The notes under the pieces were generated by a model, which worked only from the letters and a program-made list of their open reading frames with translations, was not told the origin of the DNA and did not search any database. Of a stretch of 64,000 bases of DNA, positions 7,371-16,879 are shown one piece after another. The stretch comes from Bacteroidota bacterium (GTDB lineage Bacteria; Bacteroidota; Bacteroidia; Chitinophagales; Saprospiraceae): assembly GCA_030147525.1 (NCBI GenBank), contig JASBVF010000016.1, positions 186,001-250,000 on the forward strand. Reading direction: 5' to 3'. Every line of letters starts with the position of its first letter. Position 1 is the stretch's first letter. A program made the position numbers and the translations under genes.

Positions 7371-8783
7371 TTACTTTGCTTCCTTCAAATACCCATCCAC
7401 CTCCCTCGCCGCATCTCTCCCTTCCTGGATCGCCCAGACGACGAGCGACTGCCCCTTGCGCATGTCCCCGGCGGCGAAAATTTTATCCACGGAAGTACGG
7501 TAATTTTCATCCTTCACCGTGTTGCGGGGGGTGAGTTCCACGCCCAGTTGTTCCAGCATGCCTTCCAGTTGCGGATGCACGAAACCTGCGGCGATCAGCG
7601 CCAGGTCGCAGGGGATTTCACGCTCCGTGCCGGGAATTTCCTCGAAACCTTTATCACCCCATTTGATCGAAACAAGGCGCATGGCTTTTACCCGCCCGTT
7701 TTCATCGCCAATAAATGCTTTGGTCAAAATGGCCCATTCCCGTTCGCAGCCTTCCTCGTGCGAGGACGAAGTGCGCAGTTGCATCGGCCAGAGCGGCCAG
7801 GGCGTGCTCTCGGCCCGTTCGAGCGGCGGCTTGGCCAGCAGTTCGATCTGGGTGACGGAAGCGGCGCCGTGACGGTTGGACGTGCCCACGCAGTCGGCGC
7901 CCGTGTCGCCGCCGCCGATCACGACGACGTGTTTGCCTTCGGCTGAAATTCGCTCTTCCGCCAGTTGCTTGTCACCCGCCACGAGGCGGTTGTTTTTTTC
8001 CAAAAACTCCATGGCGAAGTGGATGCCCTGCAAATCACGGCCCGGCAGCGGCAGGTCACGGGGAATCGTGGAGCCGCCGCAAAGTACTACGGCGTCGTGT
8101 TCACTGGCCAGTTGGCGAGCGTCCACGTTCACGCCCACGTTGGCGTTGGTGACGAAGCGGATGCCCTCGGCCTTCATGAGTTCGAGGCGGCGGTCGATCA
8201 CCCATTTTTCCAGTTTGAAATCGGGGATGCCGTAGCGCAGCAGCCCGCCGATACGGTCGTTGCGCTCGAAGACGGTGACCGAGTGGCCGAGTTTGTTCAA
8301 CTCTGCCGCCGCTGCCAGTCCCGCAGGGCCGGAGCCGACGACGGCTACTTTTTTACCTGAACGCTGCGCAGGCGGGTTGGGGCGGATGAAGCCGCTGGCC
8401 CAGGCCACCTCGGCGATGTTTTTTTCGATGTGTTCGATGGTCACCGGCGGCTGGTTGATGCCGAGTACGCAGGCCGCCTCGCACGGGGCTGGACAGATGC
8501 GCCCGGTGAACTCCGGGAAGTGGTTGGTACTCAGCAGGATGCCGGTGGCTTCCTCCCACTCCTCCCGGTAAACGGCGTCGTTGAATTCGGGAATAACGTT
8601 GCCCAGCGGGCATCCGCTGTGGCAGAACGGTACGCCGCAGTCCATGCAGCGGGCAGCCTGCGCCGTCGTTTTTTCGAGGGGGAAATCCTCGTAGATTTCC
8701 TTGTAATCCTGCACCCGCTCCTCGACGGGACGGGAGGTTGGGAGTTCACGATTGTATTTTAAAAAACCTTTTGGGTCGCCCAT
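7371..8783 (-). CDS. gltD: Glutamate synthase small (beta) subunit
   Basis: The protein has 470 residues, the usual GltD length, from ATG 8783. It transfers electrons from NAD(P)H through FAD and two [4Fe-4S] clusters to the large subunit. The N-terminal ferredoxin-like domain has cysteine sets CMDCGVPFCHSGCPLGN and CPAPCEAACV. The FAD-binding Rossmann motif VVGSGPAGLAAAAEL lies near residue 150, and the NAD(P)H motif VVIGGGDTGADCVG near residue 290. It closes with AAGDMRKGQSLVVWAIQEGR, the FAD-contacting end. The gene lies 45 bp behind gltB on the same strand, so the two subunits form one operon ending at the 7310-7346 hairpin. Confidence 0.97.
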   Translation of the reverse strand: MGDPKGFLKYNRELPTSRPVEERVQDYKEIYEDFPLEKTTAQAARCMDCGVPFCHSGCPLGNVIPEFNDAVYREEWEEATGILLSTNHFPEFTGRICPAPCEAACVLGINQPPVTIEHIEKNIAEVAWASGFIRPNPPAQRSGKKVAVVGSGPAGLAAAAELNKLGHSVTVFERNDRIGGLLRYGIPDFKLEKWVIDRRLELMKAEGIRFVTNANVGVNVDARQLASEHDAVVLCGGSTIPRDLPLPGRDLQGIHFAMEFLEKNNRLVAGDKQLAEERISAEGKHVVVIGGGDTGADCVGTSNRHGAASVTQIELLAKPPLERAESTPWPLWPMQLRTSSSHEEGCEREWAILTKAFIGDENGRVKAMRLVSIKWGDKGFEEIPGTEREIPCDLALIAAGFVHPQLEGMLEQLGVELTPRNTVKDENYRTSVDKIFAAGDMRKGQSLVVWAIQEGRDAAREVDGYLKEAK

Positions 8784-8828
8784 TTTTGAATACTTAATGA
8801 TGAATGAGTAATGATGAATGAGGTGAAA
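8784..8828. repeat. Short tandem ATGATGAATGAG repeat in the gltB-gltD gap
   Basis: The spacer holds two near copies of TAATGATGAATGAG on the plus strand. It belongs to the word-repeat type seen in other gaps of this window, such as GAATGAGTGAATG near 31753. No regulatory role is evident. Confidence 0.5.
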
Positions 8829-11800
8829 TCAGGCCGCAGCTAACGTTGGCACTGTCGCCGCTTCAGCCGCTGCTACACGCTCTTCCAGCACCCGTTTGAA
8901 ATCCTTCGGCATTACTTTCACGAAGTAATTTTTTTGCACTTTCCAGTTTTGTAAAATGCTGAGTGCCTGACGGCTGCCGGAGTAGCGGAAATGATCCCGC
9001 ACCATGCGCCGAACGGTTTCAAAATCTTCTTCGGAGAGCGGATCGAGGTCCACCATTTCCAGGTTGCAATTCCGCACGAACGACAGGTCGTGGTTGTAGA
9101 TGAACGCCATGCCGCCGCTCATGCCTGCGGCAAAATTTTTCCCGGTTGAGCCAAGTACCACCACCGTGCCACCGGTCATGTACTCGCAGCCGTGGTCGCC
9201 AATGCCCTCCACGACGGCCTGCACCCCGGAGTTACGAACGGCAAAACGCTCGCCCGCCCGGCCACGGATGTACACCTCGCCGGAGGTAGCGCCGTACAGC
9301 GCCACGTTGCCGATGATGATGTTTTCCGAAGGCTCGAACTTCGCCTCCCGGTCGGGTGTGACGATGAGGCGGCCGCCGGAGAGACCTTTGCCGAAGTAAT
9401 CGTTGGCCTCGCCTTCCAGCACGAAGTGGATCCCCCGCACGGCGAATGCGCCAAAGCTCTGCCCCGCCGATCCCCGGAAACGGTAGTCGATCGAGCCGGC
9501 CGGTAGCCCTTCCGATTTGTAAATTTTCGTGATCTCGTTGGACAACAGCGTACCGGTGGCCCGGTCCACATTTTTTATTTCAAAAATGGACTCCACCCGG
9601 CTGCCGTATTCGATGGCGTTTTTGGCCATCTGGAGCAGGCGCCAGTCGAGTACGCTGTCTATGCCGTGATCCTGATCGATGGCTTTGAACTGGCCGATTT
9701 TTTCGCTGTCCGGCTGTTTGAAAAGCAGCGGCGACAGGTCGAGATTGCGGTGCTTCGGGTGCATGGTCAGCGGCTTGGTTTCAAGCAGATCGACTTTCCC
9801 GATCATCTCGTTGACGGTGCGGAAGCCCAACTGGGCCATGATTTCACGAAGATCCTGCGCCAGGAAAGTGAAAAAATTGACGATGTACTGCGGGTCAGCA
9901 TTGAAGCGCTTGCGCAGCTCAGGGTCTTGCGTAGCCACGCCCACCGGGCAGGTGTTCAGGTGGCATTTCCGCATCATGATGCAGCCTTCGACGACGAGTG
10001 CAGCCGTGGCAACGCCCCACTCCTCGGCGCCGAGCATGGCCGCCACGGCGAGGTCTTTGCCGGTGCGGATCTGGCCGTCGGCTTGCAGCGTCACCCGGTC
10101 ACGGAGTTTATTTTTTACCAAAGTTTGGTGTGCCTCCGCAATGCCCAGTTCCCACGGCAGCCCGGCGTGGCGGATGGACGTGAGCGGCGAAGCGCCCGTG
10201 CCACCGTCGTGGCCGGAGATCAGGATCACATCGGCGTGCGCCTTGGCAACGCCGGAAGCGATCACGCCGACGCCTGCTTTCGACACCAGTTTCACGTTGA
10301 TGCGGGCGGCACGGTTGGCGTTTTTCAAATCAAAAATCAACTGCGCCAGGTCCTCGATGGAATAAATATCGTGGTGCGGTGGTGGTGAAATGAGTCCCAC
10401 GCCCGGCGTCGAGTGGCGCACCCGTGCGATCCAGTTGTCCACCTTGTGGCCGGGGAGTTGGCCGCCTTCGCCGGGTTTTGCGCCCTGCGCCATTTTGATC
10501 TGCAATTCGTCGGCGTTGCTGAGGTAGTAGCTCGTGACGCCGAAGCGGCCCGACGCCACCTGCTTGATGGCGGAGCGTTCCCAGTCGCCGTTGGGCTTTT
10601 TTTCAAAACGGATGGGGTCTTCACCGCCCTCGCCGCTGTTGCTTTTCGCCCCGATGCGGTTCATGGCGATGGCCAGCGTCGAGTGTGCCTCATGCGAAAT
10701 GGAGCCGAAGGACATGGCGCCCGTTGCGAAGCGTTTCAAAATAGACTCCACCGGCTCCACCTCTTCGATGGGCACCGGGTTGCCCTTGCGGAATTTCAAC
10801 AGGCCCCGCAGCGTGCAGGCCAGCTCGTTCTCCCGGTTGATGAGGGCAGCGTATTTTTTGTAGGCTGTGTAGTCGTTTTTCCGGGTGGAAAATTGCAGCA
10901 GGTGAATGGACTGCGGGTTGAAAAGGTGAAACTCGCCGTCCCGCTTCCACTGGAAAACGCCGCCAGGGGGAAGCATTTCGGATTTGGGATTTCGGATTTC
11001 GGAAGCGGCAGACCGGGCGTGGCGTTCCAAGACTTCGTTTGCGATTTCGTCGTAACCCATGCCCTCGATGCGGGAAATGGCGCCGGTAAAACAGCGGTCC
11101 ACCACCTCGGAGGTGAGTCCCAGAATCTCGAAAATCTGCGCCCCGTGGTAAGATTGCAGCGCCGAAACGCCGTTTTTCGACATTATTTTCAACAGGCCTT
11201 TGTTGATGCCCTTGATGTATTTTTTGATGAAATAACCGGCATCGTGCCCGTTGCCATTCAGGTTTTTTCCTTTTGAAACCATGCCTTCGTGAAGCCCGAC
11301 GATCGACGAAAATGCCAGGTACGGATGCACTGCATTTGCGCCGAAGCCGATGAGCGTGGCGTAGTGGTGCGTTTCAAGGGCGTCGCCAGCCTCCACGACG
11401 AGCGAAGTGCGGCCCCGCAGCCCCATCCGAATGAGGTGGTGGTGGATGTAACCCGTTGCCAGCAGCGAGGGGATCGGGGCCAGCGTTTCATCCACCTGCC
11501 GGTCGGAGAGGATGAGGATGTTGGCGCCATCTTTTACGAGGCCCTCAGCCTGTTGGCCGAGTTTGTCGAGCGCATGGCGCAGGCGGCCCGGCTTGCCGTC
11601 GGCTTTGAAACGGATGTCGAGCACGGCGGCCCGGTAGTGCGGGTGCCAGATATTTTTGATTTTCGAAAACTCTTCATGGCTCAGTACCGGTTGCTCCAGA
11701 CGGATGAAGCGGGCGTGTTCCAGCGTCATGGCGAGAAAGTTACCGCCGCCGCCGAGGCGCATGGCCAGCGACATCACCGAGCGTTCCCGGATCGGGTCGA

Positions 11801-13409
11801 TCGGCGGATTGGTCACCTGTGCGAAGAGTTGTTTGAAATAATTGGCCAGATGCTGCGGCTTGTCGGATAGCACAGCCAGCGGTGTGTCAGTTCCCATCGA
11901 GCCGAGGGGTTCGTCTCCGCTTTTCATCATCGGCTCGAGGATGATTTTCAGGTCTTCCCGGGTATAACCGGCAAGGCGCTGGCGTTGCAGCAGTTCCTCC
12001 TGAGGCAATTCGACGGGTAGCGTCTCGCCTACAGTCAGGTCATGCAGGCGGAGGCGGTAGCGTTCGAGCCAATCCCGGTAGGGAAGTTTTTTGCAAATGA
12101 TTTTTTTGACTTCGTCGTCGGCGATGATGCGTTTTTCATCGAGGTCGGCGACGAGCATCCGGCCCGGCTGCAGGCGGCCTTTGACGACGACTTTCGACTG
12201 ATCGACTGGCAGTGCTCCGGCTTCGGAGGCCAGGATCAGTACGTCATCCTCCGTCACGCAGTAGCGGGAGGGGCGAAGGCCGTTGCGGTCGAGCGTGGCT
12301 CCCACGAGGACGCCGTTGGTGAAACAAATCGAGGCGGGGCCGTCCCAGGGCTCCATCAGGTTCTCGTGGTACTCGTAGAAATACTGCTTGTATTCCTCCA
12401 TTTGCTCGTCGTTCTCCCAAGCTTCGGGGATCATCATCATCATAGAGTGGGGGAGCGAGCGGCCGCCCATTACCATCATTTCCAGCACGTTATCGAAATA
12501 GCCACTGTCGGACTGGCCTTTCGGGCAAACGGGCTTGAGCATGCCCAGTTCCTCAGGGGTATAGTGCTCCGATTGGAGGTTGTTTTCCCTGGATTTCCAC
12601 CAGTTCAAGTTGCCGGCAACGGTGTTGATTTCCCCGTTGTGAGCGATGTAGCGGAAGGGCTGGGCCAGTTTCCACTTCGGAACGGTGTTCGTGGAGAACC
12701 GGGAGTGTACGAGTGCAATGGCCGACTCCAGTCTTTCATCCTGTAAATCAAGGAAATACGCCTGTAGCTGCCAGGTGGTAAGCTGGCCTTTGTACACAAC
12801 TGTTTTATAGGAAAACGAGGCGAAATAGAAAAAATCCTGCTCCTCGGGCGTCAGTTTCCGGTGGACTTCCCGGGTGGCGTAATTGCGCAGCAGAAAAAGT
12901 TTACGCTCAAGGTCAAGTTTTGTAAGCCCGTCCACGTGACGCACGAACACCTGCACCATGTCCGGCTCAGAGGCAAGTGCCGATTCGCCGAGACCAGCGT
13001 TGTTAACGGGCACCGGACGATAGCCGATCAATCGAAAGTTAGTCCAGCTAAGACAATCCCGAAAAGCGGAGAGGCAGCGCTCTTTGAGTTCTTCGTCTTT
13101 TGGTAAAAAAAGCATACCCACGCCGTAGCTGCCGAATTCGGGCAGCAGGAAACCGTGTTTTTTTGCTTCTTCTTCAAATAAACTATGCGGTGTTTGGACG
13201 AGTATGCCGGCGCCGTCGCCGGTGTTGGGTTCGCAGCCGCATGCGCCCCGGTGTTCCATATTGCGCAGCATGGCGAGGGCGTCTTCGACGAGGCCATGCG
13301 TTTTTGTTCCGTTGAGATTGGCGAGCAGTCCTGTTCCGCAGCTGTCACTTTCCATCTGAGGGACGTAGAGCCCCTTCCCCTGTCGGGCGTCATTTTGCTT
13401 CATGTGCAT
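8829..13409 (-). CDS. gltB: Glutamate synthase large (alpha) subunit
   Basis: The protein has 1526 residues, normal for bacterial GltB. ATG 13409 is used; a second ATG at 13403 is equally possible. A propeptide of about 23 residues precedes the catalytic cysteine in SDSCGTGLLANLNG, which becomes residue 1 after processing and hydrolyses glutamine to ammonia. Then come the central domain, the FMN-binding synthase domain (SGHDGGTGASPLTS, and CHLNTCPVGVATQDP for the 3Fe-4S cluster) and the C-terminal GXGXG beta-helix (YGATSGEVYIRGRAGERF, YMTGGTVVVLGSTGKNFAAG). Near residues 802-812 the linker carries SEIRNPKSE, encoded by four 7-nt repeats, an apparent in-frame repeat insertion. It is the first gene of the gltBD operon. 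Confidence 0.97.
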   Translation of the reverse strand: MHMKQNDARQGKGLYVPQMESDSCGTGLLANLNGTKTHGLVEDALAMLRNMEHRGACGCEPNTGDGAGILVQTPHSLFEEEAKKHGFLLPEFGSYGVGMLFLPKDEELKERCLSAFRDCLSWTNFRLIGYRPVPVNNAGLGESALASEPDMVQVFVRHVDGLTKLDLERKLFLLRNYATREVHRKLTPEEQDFFYFASFSYKTVVYKGQLTTWQLQAYFLDLQDERLESAIALVHSRFSTNTVPKWKLAQPFRYIAHNGEINTVAGNLNWWKSRENNLQSEHYTPEELGMLKPVCPKGQSDSGYFDNVLEMMVMGGRSLPHSMMMMIPEAWENDEQMEEYKQYFYEYHENLMEPWDGPASICFTNGVLVGATLDRNGLRPSRYCVTEDDVLILASEAGALPVDQSKVVVKGRLQPGRMLVADLDEKRIIADDEVKKIICKKLPYRDWLERYRLRLHDLTVGETLPVELPQEELLQRQRLAGYTREDLKIILEPMMKSGDEPLGSMGTDTPLAVLSDKPQHLANYFKQLFAQVTNPPIDPIRERSVMSLAMRLGGGGNFLAMTLEHARFIRLEQPVLSHEEFSKIKNIWHPHYRAAVLDIRFKADGKPGRLRHALDKLGQQAEGLVKDGANILILSDRQVDETLAPIPSLLATGYIHHHLIRMGLRGRTSLVVEAGDALETHHYATLIGFGANAVHPYLAFSSIVGLHEGMVSKGKNLNGNGHDAGYFIKKYIKGINKGLLKIMSKNGVSALQSYHGAQIFEILGLTSEVVDRCFTGAISRIEGMGYDEIANEVLERHARSAASEIRNPKSEMLPPGGVFQWKRDGEFHLFNPQSIHLLQFSTRKNDYTAYKKYAALINRENELACTLRGLLKFRKGNPVPIEEVEPVESILKRFATGAMSFGSISHEAHSTLAIAMNRIGAKSNSGEGGEDPIRFEKKPNGDWERSAIKQVASGRFGVTSYYLSNADELQIKMAQGAKPGEGGQLPGHKVDNWIARVRHSTPGVGLISPPPHHDIYSIEDLAQLIFDLKNANRAARINVKLVSKAGVGVIASGVAKAHADVILISGHDGGTGASPLTSIRHAGLPWELGIAEAHQTLVKNKLRDRVTLQADGQIRTGKDLAVAAMLGAEEWGVATAALVVEGCIMMRKCHLNTCPVGVATQDPELRKRFNADPQYIVNFFTFLAQDLREIMAQLGFRTVNEMIGKVDLLETKPLTMHPKHRNLDLSPLLFKQPDSEKIGQFKAIDQDHGIDSVLDWRLLQMAKNAIEYGSRVESIFEIKNVDRATGTLLSNEITKIYKSEGLPAGSIDYRFRGSAGQSFGAFAVRGIHFVLEGEANDYFGKGLSGGRLIVTPDREAKFEPSENIIIGNVALYGATSGEVYIRGRAGERFAVRNSGVQAVVEGIGDHGCEYMTGGTVVVLGSTGKNFAAGMSGGMAFIYNHDLSFVRNCNLEMVDLDPLSEEDFETVRRMVRDHFRYSGSRQALSILQNWKVQKNYFVKVMPKDFKRVLEERVAAAEAATVPTLAAA
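10975..11002. repeat. Four 7-nt ATTTSGG repeats inside gltB
   Basis: The plus strand reads ATTTCGG, ATTTGGG, ATTTCGG, ATTTCGG without gaps. Read by gltB on the minus strand it gives the peptide SEIRNPKSE between the central and FMN domains. Families of such heptamers occur as dispersed intergenic repeats in diverse bacteria and are sometimes carried in genes as in-frame inserts. Confidence 0.85.
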
Positions 13410-13833
13410 TTTGTTAAAATTACCGGTAATAAACCCAGGTGGTTAGGATGACTGGCAAAGGCGTAGTTTCAGATTTGGTTAGGAATGGCATACATTATTA
13501 AAAGAAACTACGCCAATGATTACAAAAAAAGTAATAAAATAGTTCAAATACAATGAAAATTGCAAAATGAGCAGTAATCTGTTTTTATTTCAAAAACGAA
13601 TGGAAAGGCTCGTTAAAAAATTTCTATTAATGCTGCTTGTGAAATGTCCTGCGCTATAAAATCGAGGCCATGGAAGGCGTCTTCCTCCAAAATCATATTT
13701 GGTTTTTAGCGGAGAAGCGATTTTTTGGGTGTCGTAATTCGCAGGAAAAAAATTTGGAACCTACCTTCATTCCGTCAATTTTTGCAGCTTTCATGTTCCA
13801 TCCGGTTTTTTGGAAAAAAACAAAACTTCAATC
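13410..13833. other. Divergent gltB / PhoD intergenic region
   Basis: The 424-bp region is AT-rich and lacks a credible gene. It should hold the gltBD promoter (minus) and the promoter of the phosphatase gene (plus). The only defined structure is the inverted repeat at 13460-13514, described separately. Confidence 0.5.
13460..13514. promoter_or_regulatory. Inverted repeat upstream of gltB, possible operator
   Basis: GGCGTAGTTTC (13460-13470) and GAAACTACGCC (13504-13514) are perfect 11-nt inverted arms with a 33-nt spacer, 51-105 bp upstream of the gltB start. Centre-to-centre distance is 44 bp, about four helical turns, which would suit a looped dimer or two half-sites. No trans factor can be named, and a folded-RNA role is also possible. 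Confidence 0.4.
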
Positions 13834-15159
13834 ATGATAAACACACGTTTCATTTTATTCACACTCCAGTTTTTACTGATTTCACAATTCATTTTTGCTC
13901 AAAAAAGCCTCCTCCAATCCGGCCCCATGCTGGGCTATACGGACATGTTTGAGACGATGCTTTGGGTGCAAACCAGGAGCGAAGCGCAGGTACAGGTCGC
14001 CTACTGGCTAAAAGACAACCCGGCGCAAAAATTTTTAACCGAACCCAAAATGACGGAAAAAAAGGACGGGTTCACTGCTCACCTCATTGCCGACGAAGTA
14101 CAGCCCGGCAATGTGTACGAGTATGCTTTAAGCATCAATGGGCAGCCGGTAAAACTTGATTACCCAACCACTTTTCAAACGCAAACCCTCTGGCAATGGC
14201 GCACCGATCCGCCGCCTTTCAAAGTAGCCGTGGGCAGTTGCAGCTACGTCAATGAGCCGGAATTCGACCGGCCCGGCACACCCTACGGAGCTGATTATCA
14301 AATTTTTACCTCCATTCATCAAAAGCGGCCCGACGTCATGCTCTGGCTGGGCGACAATACCTACCTGCGGGAAGTGGACTGGTTCACCCGCACCGGTTTT
14401 TTGCATCGCCACACGCATACCCGCTCGCTGCCGGAGTTGCAGCCGTTGCTCGCTTCCACTCATCACTATGCTATCTGGGACGACCACGACTATGGGCCAA
14501 ATGACAGCGACGGCAGCTTCGTGCACAAGGACATGGCGACAGAGATTTTTAAACTTTTTTGGGCAAACCCCAGCTACGGCTTGCCAGGTCAGGGTGGCAT
14601 CACCGGCTATTTTCAATGGGCTGACGTTGATTTTTTTCTGCTCGACGACCGCTACTTCCGCACACCGAACAAACGAAAAACCGGCGACCGGGTGCTGCTT
14701 GGAAACATGCAGATGGAATGGCTGATCGACGCCCTTGCCGCCAGCAATGCGCCTTTCAAAATGGTCGCAATCGGGGGGCAAGTGCTCACGACCCATGCCG
14801 GGCATGAAACCTACGTTAACATCTGCCCGGAGGAACGCACCTACCTGCTTCGCAGGATTGATGAGGAAGGAATCAAAAACGTAGTATTCCTCACCGGTGA
14901 CCGACACCACACAGAGTTTAGCAAGCTGGTGACAAAGAACGGTATCACCATTTACGACTGGACCGTTTCGCCGCTTACTTCGGGCGTTCATCAAACGGAT
15001 GAAAAAAACTTACTAAGGGAGGAGGGTTCGCTTTTCATGCAGCGAAATTTTGGCCTTCTGGAATTCTCCGGTCTCCGAACGCAGCGCAGCCTAACTATGC
15101 GTGTTTTCGATGTCAGTGGGAAAGAACTTTGGACGAAGACAATCCAATCGGAGAAGTGA
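13834..15159 (+). CDS. Secreted PhoD-family alkaline phosphatase / metallophosphatase
   Basis: The protein has 441 residues from ATG 13834, which begins a signal peptide (FILFTLQFLLISQFIFAQ); an upstream TTG would spoil it. An N-terminal Ig-like domain (residues 25-120) precedes the calcineurin-like catalytic domain. Metal ligands typical of PhoD are visible in VAVGSCSYVN, LWLGDNTYLRE, IWDDHDYGPNDSD and LTGDRHHTEFS. PhoD enzymes release phosphate from phosphodiesters and monoesters outside the cytoplasm. The protein lacks a T9SS C-terminal signal, so periplasmic location is likely. It ends before a very stable hairpin and is probably monocistronic. Confidence 0.9.
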   Translation: MINTRFILFTLQFLLISQFIFAQKSLLQSGPMLGYTDMFETMLWVQTRSEAQVQVAYWLKDNPAQKFLTEPKMTEKKDGFTAHLIADEVQPGNVYEYALSINGQPVKLDYPTTFQTQTLWQWRTDPPPFKVAVGSCSYVNEPEFDRPGTPYGADYQIFTSIHQKRPDVMLWLGDNTYLREVDWFTRTGFLHRHTHTRSLPELQPLLASTHHYAIWDDHDYGPNDSDGSFVHKDMATEIFKLFWANPSYGLPGQGGITGYFQWADVDFFLLDDRYFRTPNKRKTGDRVLLGNMQMEWLIDALAASNAPFKMVAIGGQVLTTHAGHETYVNICPEERTYLLRRIDEEGIKNVVFLTGDRHHTEFSKLVTKNGITIYDWTVSPLTSGVHQTDEKNLLREEGSLFMQRNFGLLEFSGLRTQRSLTMRVFDVSGKELWTKTIQSEK

Positions 15160-15164
15160 TAAAC

Positions 15165-15200
15165 GAGGGGCGAGGGCAGCTCTCGCCCCTCGCTTCAAAA
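15165..15200 (+). terminator. Strong hairpin after the PhoD gene
   Basis: GAGGGGCGAG (15165-15174) pairs perfectly with CTCGCCCCTC (15182-15191) around a 7-nt loop. The tail (GCTTCAAAAAA) is poor in T, so it may stop transcription only weakly or protect the mRNA 3' end. A second hairpin with arms CTCCCGA and TCGGGAG follows at 15206-15230. Confidence 0.6.
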
Positions 15201-15345
15201 AAGAACTCCCGAGTCTTTACGAGTCGGGAGCATATATCAAAAACAGCAGGATATGTCCATGCGAGGTGCATGGAGCAGAGAAAATGAGCTAAGATCTTAA
15301 TGGATCGTTTGAAACAAAATCATTCAATGATTGGAAGAGTGGGTC

Positions 15346-16077
15346 TTAAAAATCCGTGATCTTCCGGACAACCCGGTAGAGCCGGGTATGAATGTTCACC
15401 TCTTCCACGAACGGGTCGTGTTCCAGGTGGTTGGCGGAGATCAGTTTCAGGTGCGTGACACGGCCTCCATGATAGATACGCTGTACATGCTTGACCCATA
15501 GCGATCCGTTATTTTTGACGGCGTAAATTTCATTGTCCTTAATTTGATCCATTCGTTCCACTTCCCGGCATACGACGATGTCTCCGTCCATGATGACCGG
15601 TTCCATCGAGTTACCGTTGATCTGGAAGGCCACCAACCCGCCGCCTTGCAGGCCGGGTAAAGTAAACCAGGAACTATCTTCGGTTGCGAAACTGCTCGTG
15701 TCTACAGAGCTGCCGGCAAAGGCTTCCACCGTAGTAAAAAGGATGTTTCCTTTTGAAAACTTGCCGACGGTGTCGGTGCTGCGTTTGGGCAGGTCGAAGC
15801 CGAAGGGCGTGCCGGTGCCATCGAGCAGGAAGTCTTCGTTGATGCCGTATTCCCGGCAAAATTTGCGGGCCTGCGAGTAGCTGACGACCCGTTTGTCGTC
15901 GGGGTTGAGGAAGGCACGGATGATGTGGCCGTAGCCTTTATTGCCGAGGATTTTTTCAGCAACGTCACCGATACCACGGCCATTGCGGTCATTTTTTATA
16001 ATTGCCCCCTTGTCTTCCAGTAGCTGGAAAACTTTGATAAAGCGATCATTTAATTCGAGGCGGTCTTCTCCGATCAT
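15346..16077 (-). CDS. LexA-like transcriptional regulator with S24 peptidase domain
   Basis: The protein has 243 residues from ATG 16077. Residues 8-85 are helical and fit an XRE-type DNA-binding domain (RFIKVFQLLEDKGAI, YSQARKFCREYGINEDFLL). Residues 120-243 are an S24/LexA-like domain: serine nucleophile in NGNSMEPVIMDGDIVV and general-base lysine in YAVKNNGSLWVKHV. Such proteins repress genes and may lose activity by self-cleavage; the small-residue pair AG in VEAFAGSSVD could be the cleavage site, but this is a guess. Bacteroidota carry several such paralogues, so this is not necessarily the SOS repressor. The adjacent genes give no clear target. Confidence 0.8.
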   Translation of the reverse strand: MIGEDRLELNDRFIKVFQLLEDKGAIIKNDRNGRGIGDVAEKILGNKGYGHIIRAFLNPDDKRVVSYSQARKFCREYGINEDFLLDGTGTPFGFDLPKRSTDTVGKFSKGNILFTTVEAFAGSSVDTSSFATEDSSWFTLPGLQGGGLVAFQINGNSMEPVIMDGDIVVCREVERMDQIKDNEIYAVKNNGSLWVKHVQRIYHGGRVTHLKLISANHLEHDPFVEEVNIHTRLYRVVRKITDF

Positions 16078-16174
16078 GTTGTTTAATTTTAGTTTTTTGA
16101 AACAAGAATCAACAAATCGGTGGTAAAGTTAAAACAAATAATTTTATCCGCAAATTTTTGTTCAAATTTTTTGA

Positions 16175-16747
16175 TTAAAATATCCAGGCATATTCTCCTC
16201 GCTCCCAGTCATTTTTGAGCAAGGCGAATAATTCTACATCAAAATATTTTCCATACATTAACAGCGACTGACGAAGGATGCCTTCACTGCTGAAGCCTAG
16301 CCGAAGTGGTACATTCCGGCTTTTCTGGTTGCCGCCAGCAACCAATATTTCAATTCGGTTGAGATCTTTTGTTTTAAAAAGATGGTGAATGAAGGAGGCG
16401 CAGATCTTCGTCATGATACCCCGGCCCTGAATATCTTCCCGCAGCCAGTAGCCGATCTCACACTTTTTATGGTCTTTGACGAAATGTACAACCCCGATGG
16501 AGCCGGCAATTTTTCCTCCCAGCATAATAAAAGTGGTAAGCCGCGTGCCAGCCGTATTGTGTTGCATGCTTTCCCGGATGTAAGTTTTGGTATCCTCCAC
16601 AGAAGTGGTGCTGTCCACCCAGGGCAACCATTGGCGGAGGTAGGTGCGGTGAGTATCTACCGTGTTGAAAACCGGCTCAGCCAGTTCGGGGCGGGCGAGG
16701 TGCAGGCTGAGCTCGTCGTCAATTTTTATAAAAGGCCTTAAATTCAT
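16175..16747 (-). CDS. GNAT acetyltransferase, RimJ/RimL type
   Basis: The protein has 190 residues from ATG 16747, the usual RimL size. It follows the RimL pattern: N-terminal LARPELAEPVFNTVDTHR, RTYLRQWLPWVDSTTSVED, core strand KIAGSIGVVHF, the acetyl-CoA-binding IGYWLREDIQGRGIMTKIC (Q/RxxGxG/A type), and a C-terminal NVPLRLGFSSEGILRQSLL. These enzymes acetylate N-termini of ribosomal proteins or small amines; the real substrate is unknown here. It lies 97 bp upstream of, and in the same direction as, the LexA-like gene, but may have its own promoter. Confidence 0.88.
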   Translation of the reverse strand: MNLRPFIKIDDELSLHLARPELAEPVFNTVDTHRTYLRQWLPWVDSTTSVEDTKTYIRESMQHNTAGTRLTTFIMLGGKIAGSIGVVHFVKDHKKCEIGYWLREDIQGRGIMTKICASFIHHLFKTKDLNRIEILVAGGNQKSRNVPLRLGFSSEGILRQSLLMYGKYFDVELFALLKNDWERGEYAWIF

Positions 16748-16879
16748 GTCTTTCCGGTCGTTTTATCGTGGTAAAAATGGCATAAACAGGGAAAAAACTG
16801 CTTTTTACAATCAAAAAATTCGAATCCCGTTTAAACCCGGGGGCATATTTTTAGTCTATCCAACAAATTTCGCAATCAT

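Noticed and set aside
9666-10388. A long plus-strand open frame opposite gltB
   Set aside because: It lies entirely antisense to conserved GltB domains, its product is low-complexity and matches nothing; it is a shadow of GC-rich coding sequence. The same holds for the frames opposite the GT2, dnaE and OmpA genes.
10960-11020. gltB as a frameshifted pseudogene at the heptamer repeat
   Set aside because: The frame remains open, and all cofactor and catalytic motifs on both sides are present, so the insertion is in frame.
15206-15230. A second terminator after the PhoD gene
   Set aside because: The 7-bp hairpin has no T-tract and only extends the strong hairpin before it; counted as part of that region.
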